45,000 nt of DNA from Mesostigma viride (GCA_009746045.1 RPFO01000065.1:6869143-6914142); one strand, 5' to 3'. Counted from the stretch's first letter, positions 20,243-32,314 are shown. A program made the numbers and translations. The notes: generated by a model not told the origin, from the sequence alone.

Positions 20243-21199
20243 TTCTGATGGCTTTACGCGCAGGGTCCTGACAAGCAGCCTAAAGGTGGCACACGGCCCG
20301 TCACGATGTGCGCAAGGTATATCTTAATTGCATCAATCGCGCGGGGGTCAGCGTGCAAAAGGCAGTGGCACGATGAATTGGCGATGGCGGAATTTACATA
20401 CAGTAATTATCCCAGGCTTGCAGGGGCACCGAGGATGTGACAGAAGGCAGCATTATCCCTTAAAACGAGCAATGAAGATTCCACACAAAGCCCTGCACAA
20501 AGATCAAAGTTTTAGTTTTAGTTAAGTCCCACCAGTAAGCAAACGCGAGGCAGATACGGAAAAGCGCCCTATAGACTCTCTGCGGCGCATGTGCGGCGTG
20601 AACTGAGCTGAATCATTCATGTGCGGCGCCATGTGCGTTATAACTGGGCTGCCGCTCTGGTTGTTGTTGTTGTTGTTGTTGTTGTGTCCCACGCCGCACA
20701 TGGGCAGCAGAGAATCTATAGTGGCCGAGGGCCGGATATATTTAGTATCGACGCTTTGGTAGTGGCTGGGCTTCATAATACACAGATCCCTGTGAATTAC
20801 TAAACCATAGTACTAAACCATAGTGAATCATGAATGTACATTGGAGTGGTAATAAACTAAACTGAACATAGGGAATGTACGGCCATTTTGCCAGCTCGAA
20901 AGGTCAGTGTTTGACGTGCAGTTTTTGACGCGGACGCTCGAGCAGGACACATGGCCAGTTGCCAGTTAAACCGGCACAACGCAAAACTAAGGAGGAAAGT
21001 TGCAGAATCGTGTTGCGCCTGCTGCAAACTATGGGGTGTGCAGCTGTTTCACTTAACATTGCTAGACAGTTAGAATGCTCGCCATGAAATGAAGCCGCGT
21101 CCTCTTTGGGGGGGGCACCTGATTGTAAAAACTTAACTGTGCACAACAAAACGAGGTAGCCACGTAGAAAGCTGATCAGGATTTGGAAACAGGACAACC
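20243..21199. promoter_or_regulatory. Divergent intergenic region, SPF30/HRD1
   Basis: 957 bp separate the two divergent start codons, so the promoters and 5' leaders of both genes should lie here. Visible content: near-duplicate GTGCGGCG/CATGTGCG segments at 20580-20650, a (TTG)9 run at about 20660-20686, and a short CCATAGTACTAAACCATAGT direct repeat near 20806. No TATA box can be assigned with confidence. No other gene is seen. Confidence 0.5.
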
Positions 21200-24100
21200 A
21201 TGTTTAGCCTCGCGAAATACACGGCGCTCAGCGTCACTGTGACGGCGGGCGTCGTTTACTATGCCTATCACAGCAGGGGCCAGTTCTTCCCCGCCATGCT
21301 GTACCTGTCCACCTCCAAGCTCTGCGTGGTCGTTATGGGCAACATGGCACTTGCGCTAACCATTATATTCGGCCATATGGTGAAGAAAATGTTCTTCGGG
21401 TCCCTGCGCGAGGCGGAGATAGAGCGGCTAAACGAGAGGTCCAAAGACTCTATCATGGAGACTTGTCTGGCCATGACAATCTTCCGGGAGGAGTTCAACG
21501 CCTCCTTCGTCGCCATGTTCACAACCCTCCTCTTTTTCAAGATTTTCCACTGGCTCACGCAAGACCGTGTGGAGTACATCGAGACGACGCCGACAGTGTC
21601 GCGCCTCTCTCACGTGCGCATCGTGTCGTTCATGATGATCCTCCTCCTCCTCGACATTTTCTTCCTCCAATATGCCGCGGACCAGATACTTGCGACCGGG
21701 CCATCCGTGCTTCTCCTCTTCGCCTTCGAGTACGTTCGCTACCAGCTTCGCGGCCAGTGTCACGCTCTTTATGCCGGCAAGCAGCTCTCTGTACCCCATG
21801 GGTCATAATCTGTAGGATCTTGGCACGTGTCTGTCATCCATATCGCTGATTTTTTGTAACCTTTGTGCATGTTCACCCAGTGTTTGTGCATGTTCACATA
21901 TGGAGCACATGTGAACATGCACAAACGCTGCCAATAGGTGGAGACAGGAGAGCTCATGCTGCCGGCAGGAAAGTGATTCAGTTGACACCTCTGGTGCTCC
22001 ACTGAACACTTTCCACTCCACCGGCCAGGCCCTCCTGCCCACCCCCATGGGCCTCCTCCTAGCCTCCCCCCTGACCTCTGGCCCTCTCTGTGCCCCCACC
22101 TGGCTTCCTCCCTGTCCCCCCTACTCCCCCCGCCTACCGGCTCCCCCCGGGCTTCCTCCCTGGCCCCCCTTCTCAACCCCCAACCCCCCCCCCCCCCCCC
22201 AAACGCTCCCCTCTAAACCGCAGGTACTTCATCCTGTCCACGACGGTGCTGTCGAGCTTCCTCAAGTATACGCTGTTCGCGGTCAACGTGATGATGGAGG
22301 GGCGATGGGAGCATAAGGGCGTCTACGTGTTCTACCTGGACCTGGTCACCGACCTGCTGCACCTGCTCGTCTATTTCGCCTTCTTCTGCATCATTTTCAT
22401 GTGAGCATTGATTCGCCATGCACGTTGTGTCTCTTATTCTTTCATCCATCACCCTGTCATCCACACACCCTGCTGCACCTGCTCGTCTACTCGGCCTTCT
22501 TCCGCATCATTTTCAGCAGTGCTGTGCATGTCTCTTACACTTTCATCCACCACCCTGTCATCTGTACCTGCTCGTCTACTTGGCCTTCTTCCGCATCATT
22601 GTCATGTGAGTCAGTTTTCCTCTTTCCTGCTTGCACGCTCTTGTAGTTGTCCCTATTTTTACCTGTTGCACTGTCATCGGCACTGGCGGCATGCGCTTGT
22701 TTACTTTACTTGTTACTTAACTTGTTTAATTTACTCGTTTCTTGTTTACTTTACTTGTACTTGTTCAGCATTTTCCATTTACTTGGCATTATGCATGTCT
22801 GCTTTTTCTTCAAGAGTCACTGTGGGGTCACTGTGACATAGGTTCGTGCAGCGCTGCTGCACTCCCCAGCCATCGCCCCTTGTTTGTCCCAACTTCGTCT
22901 CCCCCCTTTTCTTTTAGGGGGGGTTGAGGGGGCACACTCACGATACTCCCTTGTTGCCACACCTTGCCACCATCGCCCTTTGGCCTCGCGAAATTCCTCG
23001 CTAAACGAAGTGCTCTGCAATCGGCTGGCATGATCATGCCTCTCCGGTGACGAATCTCCAGTGACACTTTTCATTGCAGTATCGTGCCCTTTTTTCCCTG
23101 CTACTCTCTGCGGTTACCCCGTCACGGTGTCTTGCCTTGGACATCTGATGCATTGTCTTGAGTGTCATGTTCTTATGCCATAGAAGTAAGTTTTAATGTG
23201 TTGTTTCTTAACACAGCCATAAAATATTAGGTCAATTTAGCCACGTCTTCCAGTTATCAGATGGTATAATAATGTGCCCCCTTTTGTTTCCTTTTTTCGT
23301 CCTTTTGGATGTGTTCCCTTTGACCATCCGCCCGCCCCGCTTTGGATTCTCATGGCCTGCCCCCCATCGCACCTCTGGTCCCCCAACCACCCGCCCCTTC
23401 TCCCCCCCCTCCCCCCTAAACTCCAGGTACTACGGCCTGCCCCTGCACCTGATGCGCGACCTTTACTGGACGTTCCGCAACCTGCGCGAGCGGCTGGCCG
23501 ACTTTGTGCGCTACCGCCGCGTGACCGCCGACATGAACAGCCGGTTCGCGGATGTCAGCCCTGAGGAGCTGGCCGCGTGAGTGATGCTAGGATTAGAAAC
23601 AAGGTTGCCAAGCGTGAGAGAGCGATGAGCTTCTTGCCAGATATGAAGGGTGTGGTTGATGACTTGCTTCTTGCAAGCTATTCAAGGGTGTAGTTGTTGT
23701 CCTCTTCTCTTAGTCAACGTCAGTTCTGGCGACCTGGCCTGTGAATAATGCTAGTATTATAAGCAAGGTTGTCAAGGGCATGAGTTTACCTGTGGCTAGC
23801 TTCTTGCACACCAGCAGCTGGCTTCATGCAACCTGTACCGATAGATCCAGTGGGGTTGTTGGCGTTGCTCTTCCCTCAGGTTGGACGAGCTGGCCGCGTG
23901 AGTACTGTTTTATAGTGATACGAACCGAAAGAATAGAAGCTGTGCTCCTCGAGTTCAAAGAGTCGGTGCCACTTGATGACCAGCCGATAGCCTCTGTGCA
24001 AGCGGTCAGGCTGTAAAAGGTGGTTGGATGTCCTGTTGCCTGAGGGTGCCGGCCATGTGAGTGTACCAGCAAGTGACTACCTTGCCCATTTTCTTAAACC

Positions 24101-27100
24101 GCATCCGCCACTACTTCCCCCTCCCCCCTCACACCACACCATGGCTCCGTCTCCTTCAACCACAGTGCGGACGACGCCACGTGCATTATCTGCCGCGAAG
24201 AAATGACGTCCGCAAAGAAGCTGCCATGCGGCCACCTGTTCCACCTCCACTGCCTGCGCTCTTGGCTTGAACGCCAGCAGTCCTGCCCGACCTGCCGCAG
24301 CAGCGTGCTGGCAAACCCGCCGCCGGGCCAGGCCGCCGCAGCCGCACGTAACAACGCGCCCAATGCCGCCGCCGCTGCCGGCGGTGCTAACCAGGATAAT
24401 AACAACGATGCCGGGGCCGGTGGTGGTGGCGCGGGCGCAAGCGGTAGTAACAACAATGACGGCAGCAGCGCAGGCGGGGCTGGTCCCAGCGCCGGCAGTA
24501 ATGCTGCCGCCGCGGTGGCGGCGATGGCAGAGGATTTACTGCGTCGACACCACGAGTTCATGCACGGGCAAGGCGGTGGGTCAATGGGGGCCAAGTCAGC
24601 CCTCGCGGGCGCCGACGGCGCGCGTGCAGGGAGCAGCAGTAGCCACGCGGGTGGGTTGGGACGGGCCACACTGGCAGGGGGGCGGGGCCCCGTGCCCACC
24701 GCGGGCCATCCAGTTGGTGACGCGGCGTCCCACCGTGGCGGTCCCGGCGCTAGTGGCGTTCACCGTAGTGCATGGCACGGAGCGCCCGAACATGGGGGAG
24801 TGGGCCGCGGGGCGGTGGACTGGGCCGCGTGGGAGGACAGTTGGGGTGGACCTGTGGGCCCTGGGGGCATTGTCAGAGGGACAGGTCTCCCTGCGCGCTC
24901 GTGGGCGCAGGGAGGGGTTCCCGGTGCCGGCGGCGGTTGGCAGCATTATGTCGGGGCACATCACCACCCGGTGGGCGGTCTCAGGGGTGTTGGCCCGGGT
25001 GGGGAGGCCGTCGGGGGTCATCCGCTGGACGGTCGCCAGCATCACGCCGGCGCGCTCGGGCCGCACCCCCCCCCCTGGTACCACCCGGCGGCGCCCTGGG
25101 CCCCCTGGCCGCCATACCACGCGGGCGCGGGGCCTTGGGCAGGGTTGCCAGGGTACCCCACGCGCCCGGGCGGGCACCCGGGGGCGTCAGGTGGCGACGC
25201 CAGGGGGGGGGCTGCCCCAGGCGGGGGGCCTGTCTTGCACAGTGGGGACGTGGCGGGTGGGGGGCATCCAGTGGGTGGAGTCGCGGGGCCGGGGGCAGTG
25301 GCGGCCGACCAGCATTTGCGCTACTACCATCTGCAACCACACCACCCACTGTCGCCGGTGACGGCTGCAGGGCATTTGCCGGCGCACCCGACATATGAGC
25401 AGTACATGCGTGGCAGCGGGCTGTACAAGGGGGGCATCTTTGGCGGGTGAGTTTTCATTAATGAATGGTTGGTGAGTGACCCGTCTTGGACGGCAGAATC
25501 CAGCTGCTTTTCAGGAGCGTTGATTAGTTAACCAAAGGGTTGCTTTGCGAAGCGTTAGCTGCTTTGCGGCCAGGGTTGTGGATTTGTTGTGCCGTGACGT
25601 TGTGTGTGTGTGTGTGTGTGTTGTTTTTTTCCCGCGGTTGATGTCAGCCGCGCTACTGGCAGGATGCTTGCAGGAGGTGGAGCGGTTGTGTTTGGGCGGC
25701 TCTTGGCATTCATGGAGGGGGGATGGTATCTGGGAATGTGGGCTCAAGCGCATCTTTCACTGCAATGATAAAAATTTCCATAATTTTTCAGGTTCTTTGT
25801 CCTCAGCAGTTAGAATTTTGTTGTGTCCGGATCCTTGGAGCGGAGCGGCAAAAGGGTTTGGCCAATATATATATTATTATTATCATACTACTACTAATGA
25901 ACATTTTCAATAAATAGAGATGCTAGCTGTGTCATCTCAGCTCCCATCAGTCCCCCCCCCCCTTTGTATGTGGGGACCGTGAGCCAAGTGGTCTAATGCG
26001 ATGTTTGCTAAATGGACGTGCTGTGTGCCCAGGATTACCCAGAACGATATGATGTGTGTTGCCCAGAACAGGCATTGCCCACAACGATATGATATGTGTT
26101 GCCAAGAACAGGCCATATATTGCCCAGAACGATATGATATGTGTTGCCAAGAACAGGCATTGCCCAGAACGATATGATATGTGTTGCCAGGAACAGGCAT
26201 TGCCCAGAACGATATGATATGTGTTGCCAAGAGCAGGCATTGCCCAGAACGATATGATATGTGTTGCCAGGAACAGGCATTGCCCAGAACGATATGATAT
26301 GTGTTGCCAAGAACGGGCATTGCCCAGAACGATATGATATGTGTTGCCAAGAACAGGCATTGCCCAGAACGATATGACATGTGTTGCCAAGAACAGGCAT
26401 TGCCCAGAACGATATGATATGTGTTGCCAGGAACAGGCATTGCCCAAAACGATATGATATGTGTTGCCAAGAACAGGCATTGCCCAGAACGATATGATAT
26501 GTGTTGCCAAGAACAGGCATTGCCCAGAACGATATGATATGTGTTGCCAGGAACAGGCATTGCCCACAACGATATGATATGTGTTGCCAAGGACAGGCCA
26601 TATATTGCCCAGAACAATATGATATGTGTTGCCAAGAACAGGCATTGCCCAGAACGATATGATATGTGTTGCCAAGAACGGGCCATATATTGCCCACAAC
26701 GATATGATATGTGTTGCCAAGAACAGGCATTGCCCAGAACGATATGATATGTGTTGCCAAGAACAGGCATTGCCCAGAACGATATGACATGTGTTGCCAA
26801 GAACGGGCCATATATTGCCCACAACGATATGATATGTGTTGCCAAGAGCAGGCCATATGTTGCCCAGAACGATATGATATGTGTTGCCAGGAACAGGCAT
26901 TGCCCAGAACGATATGACATGTGTTGCCAAGAACAGGCATTGCCCAGAACGATATGATATGTGTTGCCAAGAACAGGCCATATATTGCCCAGAACGATAT
27001 GATATGTGTTGCCAAGAACATGCGTTGCCCAGAACGATATGATATGTGTTGCCAGGAACAGGCATTGCCCAGAACAATATGACATGTGTTGCCAAGAACA

Positions 27101-29654
27101 GGCGTTGCCCAGAACGATATGATATGTGTTGCCAAGAACAGGCATTGCCCAGAACGATATGATATGTGTTGCCAAGAACAGGCATTGCCCAGAACGATAT
27201 GACATGTGTTGCCAAGAAGAGGCATTGCCCACAACGATATGATATGTGTTGCCAAGAACAGGCATTGCCCAGAACGATATGATATGTGTTGCCAAGAGCA
27301 GGCCATATATTGCCCAGAACGATATGACATGTGTTGCCAAGAGCAGGCCATATATTGCCCAGAACGATATGACATGTGTTGCCAAGGTGTTGCCAAGAGC
27401 AGGCCATATATTGCCCAGAACGATATGACATGTGTTGCCAAGAACAGGCCATATGTTGCCCAGAACGATATGACATGTGTTGCCAAGAACAGGCCATATA
27501 TTGCGCACAACGATATGATATGTGTTGCCAGGAACAGGTGATATATGGCCCTGAGCGTACTCTGCAGAGATGCTGCGGTCCCATTACTTTTGTTTCCGGG
27601 CTCGGTTGTCCCCCGCTTCTCTCTGTTGATTTACTTAGTGTTGTCTCCGTTTTGTTGGGGGTTGGGGGCAAGTTGTCGACAAACTGCCGGTGTATTGGCT
27701 GTAATGGTATTTGTGGTCTCCCCACCCACCGCCTGGTGGAAAGACTTGGAAGTATCGTAGACCAGTGTCAGGAGCTTCATCCACCGCCCCTGATAGCCAT
27801 GCAGCACACATGACCACCACACCCATGCAAGACTTGATATGCTCTCACCATCCTTCGCAATCCCTCCTGTGCAATCCTTCACCACCACCTTAAACTTCAT
27901 GTACTCTCACCATACGTCGCAAACCTTCATTTGCTATCCCGAAGCTACAAAATCCCGGCCTAAACCCTTAATGCCCTAGTTAAACCCTTGTCCTTGGATC
28001 GTCATTCTCCTCTCCCCGTTCCCCCCCCCCCCCTCCCATCCTGTGCCCCAACAACTCCTCCAGGCCCCCCACGCCGCACGAGTGGTACCTCTACTACCTC
28101 GACCGCCTCTCTGCTAGCCGCACACCAACCGGACCACCATCCACCACCACCGGGCCCGCCAGTGTCAGCACCTCCTCGCACCCCGCCGCGCAAGAGACCG
28201 GAAAAGGCCCCTCGGTGACGAATGCCAGTGCGGCGGCTTCACAAGGGAAGCTGGCCGGTACCTCATCAGCCACCACCCCCAGCAGCAGCGGCGGCAGCAT
28301 TAGCGGTACGGCCTTCCCACCCTCATCCCCCATGGTCTCCTCCTCGACGACTCCATCCATGCCGTCCATTGCAGGATCCGCGCCAGGCGAGACAATCCGG
28401 CCCCCAGAGAGGAGCTGGCAGGCAGGCCGCGAGGGTGGGCCCGCACCGCCAAACATCCCAGCGGCACCGCCAGCATCCGCAGCGGTGGCATCGGCCACGG
28501 CCTCGATGCACGAGCAGCTGAAGCTGGCGCCCGCGATGCATGCACTCGCGATCGCCCACGACCTCCACGTGAGGGCACAGCTGGCGGTGGCGGCCCAGAT
28601 GCGCGCGCAGCTCGAGGCGCGCATCGCCGCCATCGCGGTGGGGCACCGGACGGATGACCTGTGGGGGTGGAAGGTCGGGGCTGCGGGGGTGACGGCGGCC
28701 AGCACATCCCCGCAGAACACTCCTCGCGATGGCGCTTATGCTGGCTCGAATGCTGGCGCTAATGCTGCCGCCGTGTCATCCCCGTCGTCTGCATACGCGG
28801 CGGGATCGTCCTCGTCGTCATCATCATCATCATCATCATCATTATCATCCGCATCGAATCTGCCGGCAGAGTCTCCGGCCCCACTTCCACGTGCACAAGC
28901 ACAAGCACAAGCACAAGCACAAGCACAAGCACAAGCACAAGCGCAAGCACAAGCACAAGCACAAGCACAAGCACAAGCACACGCAGCGGCAGCGGCAGCG
29001 GCAGCGGCAGCGGCAGCGGCAGCAGCAACAGAGGGGGGAGCACAGGTATCATCAGCAGCCAGGCCAGTGGTGGCGTCAGAAGCGGTCGCAGCGACCACCT
29101 TGGCCCAGAAGCATGCCCAGGGTGCGAGGTCGGATCCCGCTGCCCAAGGGCCAGCGCACGCGGGGGCTGATAGGTTGTCCGCGGTTGGGCTGGCCGGTGT
29201 GGCAGCAGAGTCTCGCTTGGTGGGTGGGCCTGCAGGCGTGGTGGGCGCCCCTGCAAGCGCGGCCGATTCCTCAAAAGGCAAGGCGGTCATGTCTTCGAGT
29301 ATCTCCCAATCAGACGCAGACCCCGCTGGGTCTACCGCGGCACTACCGGTGACGGTGCGCGAACCTCCGGCCGTTGTTTCTGCTGGCATCTCAGCCGCTG
29401 CCTCACCAGGCAAGGCTGGGGTTGGCCCGTCCGTGGAGTTGGCGGCGAGCCCGCGCACGCCAGGTGTCGTGTGGGGGGGGAAGGACACGTTGGCAGGGGC
29501 ATCGGCTAGCAGCAGCCTGGCACAAGTGGTCGCGCCGAGTGGCACCGGGGCAGCAGGAACACGTAGCGGGGACCCAGCATCTCCTGCACCGGGCGAGTCG
29601 CAGGACGGACCTGGGGAGGAGTCGGATCTGTTGGAACTGTCCACAAGTTCCTAG
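21200..29654 (+). CDS. HRD1: HRD1/synoviolin, ER-membrane RING-H2 E3 ubiquitin ligase, 5 exons
   Basis: Exons: 21200-21729, 22224-22400, 23427-23576, 24166-25446, 28064-29654 (stop TAG). All junctions are GT-AG with matching phase, giving 1242 aa. The N-terminal multi-span region starts MFSLAKYTALSVTVTAGVVY. It contains GSLREAEIERLNERS, FREEFNASFVAMFTTLLFFK, FHWLTQDRVEYIETTP and FEYFILSTTVLSSFLKYTLF, the classical HRD1 order of six or more membrane spans. The cytosolic linker FRNLRERLADFVRYRRVTAD is followed by the RING-H2 with CIIC, KLPCGHLFHLHCLRSWLERQ and CPTC. HRD1 transfers ubiquitin to ER-associated degradation substrates. The tail is much longer than in animals or plants: Gly/His/Pro-rich in exon 4, then Ala/Ser-rich with an (AQ)n run and a MHEQLKLAPAMHALAIAHDL helix in exon 5. 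Exon 5 is assigned by phase (GG|G) and open frame to a stop, so the C-terminus is less certain than the core. Confidence 0.9.
22357..22614 (+). repeat. Three copies of HRD1 exon 2 tail (about 95-100 bp units)
   Basis: The exon 2 end encoding LLHLLVYFAFFCIIFM (22357-22400) is repeated in intron 2 at 22468-22516 (LLHLLVYSAFFRIIFS) and 22562-22607 (YLLVYLAFFRIIVM). The last copy keeps a good donor, GTGAGT. The units also share TCTCTTA..CTTTCATCCA and CCCTGTCATC between copies. Confidence 0.9.
23563..23905 (+). repeat. HRD1 exon 3 tail/donor duplicated in intron 3
   Basis: GAGCTGGCCGCGTGAGT at the exon 3 end (23566-23582) recurs at 23888-23904. A middle unit (about 23735-23782) matches the segment just after the donor: ATGCTAGTATTATAAGCAAG against ATGCTAGGATTAGAAACAAG. 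The unit is roughly 155-165 bp. Confidence 0.85.
26033..27540. repeat. 40-bp minisatellite (some units 46 bp) in HRD1 intron 4
   Basis: About 35 tandem units contain TTGCCCAGAACGATATGATA then TGTGTTGCCAAGAACAGGCA. In some units CAT is replaced by CCATATAT, adding six bases. Because 40 mod 3 is 1 and the reverse strand of the unit has no stop, all three minus frames stay open for nearly the whole array. These are not genes. Confidence 0.97.
28897..29030 (+). repeat. Coding (GCACAA)n and (GCGGCA)n hexamer arrays in HRD1 exon 5
   Basis: About 14 GCACAA hexamers, with a GCGCAA variant, encode an Ala-Gln run. They are followed by (GCGGCA)n encoding poly-Ala. They are in frame within the C-terminal tail. 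Confidence 0.95.
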
Positions 29655-30104
29655 GTTTGCTCTCTCAATCTGGCGGTGTTGACTCGGCCTTCAGGTTTGG
29701 CAGTTGGGGTCATGGTGCCATCAGCCTCACCTGCCAGCGCTGGTTGTCCGATTGGTACAAATATTATTTCTCATTTCCAAGGGCGGTGCGCGCATTGGTA
29801 GTTGGGCATTGCAAACACTGAGAGCAGCATTTGTTCTTTCACATAGCATGTCGGCAGAGCTCATTACAGCGCCAATAAGGACATTAGTGGTGGCGTCCCG
29901 CCTCCATGTCCCAGGCTGCACTGGGCTTGGAACCACTCGTGAAAGTGCTCTTAGAGTTCCCGATGAAGGCATGAGTGCTGGCAGCTGTGTTGGATAAACC
30001 CCGTTGTCGAATTTGGGGTTATCTTTTAATCTATCAATAATAATTAACTTCTTATCATCTAGTCTCACAAATTAAATGTACATTGTGCGGTGATTGGATT
30101 TTGA

Positions 30105-30300
30105 GTGCACACAAGTAATTAATTAATTAATTAATATGCACGTGACTGCATCACGTGAGCATAAGTCCTCAGTGGGAGGGGAACATGGGATGGAATTGAT
30201 GCTAGCTATGTAGCTATTCCTAGTACGTTACAGGGTTGTGTGCACACAAGTATAATTTACACGTAGACTGCGGTGTGTTTTCATCGGTCCTCAGTGACAT
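30105..30300. repeat. Two ~132-bp tandem units, AATT/CACGTGACTGC family
   Basis: Unit 1 starts GTGCACACAAGTAATTAATT... and carries CACGTGAC-TGC-ATCACGTG at 30139-30157 plus GTCCTCAGTGGGAGG. Unit 2 starts at about 30237 with GTGCACACAAGTATAATTTA and carries CACGTAGACTGCGG and GTCCTCAGTGACATG. Confidence 0.75.
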
Positions 30301-30445
30301 GCATGGGAGGGATGACGACGCATACTATATCTTGCGCTACTAATTGCATGCAGGGTTAGGTGCCTGTGCCTAAGAATGTGGAAAGTATAAGGTACAACTC
30401 CTCATTGCTAATATGCGTGATGCTGTATATGGAAGGTTGAGTGCC

Positions 30446-30905
30446 CTAGCTGCGCAGCATCTTGGTATCGACGGCGCCGTCGAGCCCAGCTAATTCTATC
30501 ACCTGCATCAGCGTGCACGTCCGTAGGTCAGGAATGCATGTCAAAATGACGACCTTCAACAGGTCACGTTTGACAATCCGGGGCAGGGCGCGGTTGCTCC
30601 ACCAGCAACCGTGCTGGTAGAGTTGGCCCCACGCTATGCCGATTCGGGTCTTCATGTCGTCGCCGCAGTCTGATATCCAGCTGCCAAGCAGTTTGAAGCG
30701 GCCGGGGTAGTTCACCTCATGGTCGTCCAACAAGCGAAGCTGGGGCGGGGAGGCCGCCAGGCCTACGGCCATGGCCTCCGTTTTGGAGCTAATATCTCAA
30801 CCGGCGGACAGCACGCGCCTCGAAGGCTAGGCAGTCCAGCCGGAGCTGGGCCGACGCCGGCTTCTCAAATGTCGTCGGCATACATGAGGTCAGCGAGTAA
30901 ATACA
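30446..30905 (-). pseudogene. Broken non-LTR (LINE) reverse transcriptase fragment
   Basis: On the minus strand LLADLMYADD (catalytic YADD at 30871-30882) is followed in a shifted frame by ASAQLRLDCLAFEARAVRRL. Another shift leads to SSKTEAMAVG, the spacing usual for the 'N..KTE.M' block, then GRFKLLGSWISDCGDDMKTR and NRALPRIVKRDLLKVVILTC. This is the end of the palm and the thumb of a LINE ORF2 reverse transcriptase. At least two frameshifts and both missing ends make it a pseudogene. The ORF1-like piece at 9904 may come from the same broad class, but no direct link is visible. Confidence 0.8.
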
Positions 30906-32314
30906 CCCATGCATAGGTTGATCATGCAGGTTGACAGATCTGCACGAAAATAAGACAATAAGAGCGCATGCACACACTAGCTAGAGAGAACAAGTCATGT
31001 GGTCAATTATGCACGTTACATGCATGCATGCATGCATGCATGCATGCCACGTTCTGTGATGACTAGAGCATGGAAAATCACTTGCAACGACGGGACCGGC
31101 TTCCCCGAACTTCCCGCACGGGCTCGACCCTACCTCTCTTGCCGATGTCGCAGCAACTAACCCGCGCCCCTAGCGAGGTCTTCGCACATAATAGACCTTA
31201 GGATACGCATGGCATGGTTCTTCCCTGCGACGGTCCCTCTGTGCCCGCCATTTACCGGTCCCTTGTCATTGCATTTGAGTATTGCCAATGCAACTATATC
31301 TGCGCGGCTTGCTCCCTTCACGTCTGTACAATTCATAATGACAGGTCTAAATGTGGCGAAGCGGGGTTTTGCATGACGGATGCTGCCAGATGATTGGTTG
31401 TGACCACTGAACACATTTGTCCTCTGTACTTGCATGACAACCATTGCTCTGGGACACTAGGGCGATGAGCGAAGCATATGTGCACGTCGACGCTTGGTTG
31501 TGTCCCCTGGCGGACGTTCACGTTCTCTTTTCCGACTTCAAACTTCTCGCCAAGATAATATAACGTGCAATACTTGCGCACGTTCAAGGTAACATGGCCT
31601 AAGCAGAAATAGTAGATATTGCTTATTAGGCCAGCTGCTCTGTATGCTTGACGTTGCCAGACCGAGGTGGTCCTCTACTGATCCCGCTGTCTGGACGTGG
31701 CGCCCACAGACACTGACTGCCAGCACAGACGGACCGACGACATTCCACGGCCTTAGATTTGCAGACAGAAGTACCGCCTGGGCAAGTTGGGAAGCCTGGC
31801 CCGAAATTCAAGCAATAACGAGAAAGGTGGCCGGCGACCTTGACAGCCGAGATCCAACTCGGCTGCGCCCTGTTGCAAAATGATTTGGTCTCGAAATTGT
31901 CGTTTTAAAATGGAAGATGCCATGCCAGGACCTTCGACATAGCAAAACGACATACCTAGTGTCCTCAGTCCTGCAGGGATCGGGAACAACATGCACGTGC
32001 GCAAATCGACGTGCAAATTAATGCGCGCACCAAACGAGCTAGAACTTGATGTCGCTAATGTCAAGTAACGGTTACACCACTACCAGCCAATCCATGAAAC
32101 TGTGCCGTTCATATGAGTTGTCGGTGGCTTGGCAGAGGACCCGCTCATAATGCGGCTTTTTGGCGGGAACTGTTGTTGCGTCGTGTGCTGCGGATGCCCG
32201 ATTTTGCAAGCACGAGTAATGAGGGATTCCAGTATACCTATTGGCTATATTTGGAATAAACGTACACCTATTTACCTGGTAAAATGAGGGATTCCAGTAA
32301 TGAGTACGTAATTA

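Noticed and set aside
24094-25398. Overlapping frames on both strands across HRD1 exon 4
   Set aside because: GC-rich shadows of the exon; only the frame with the RING motif joins neighbouring exons in phase.
26033-27540. CRISPR-like array (regular repeats)
   Set aside because: Units are contiguous with no unique spacers, and the genome is eukaryotic. Same for the 37-bp array at 39299.
25937-27725. Minus-strand open frames of about 490-590 codons
   Set aside because: They are translations of the stop-free 40-bp minisatellite in all three frames, inside an HRD1 intron.
28729-29644. Alternative frames and minus-strand frame over HRD1 exon 5
   Set aside because: Generated by the hexamer arrays; the chosen frame fits the exon 4 phase and ends in a stop.
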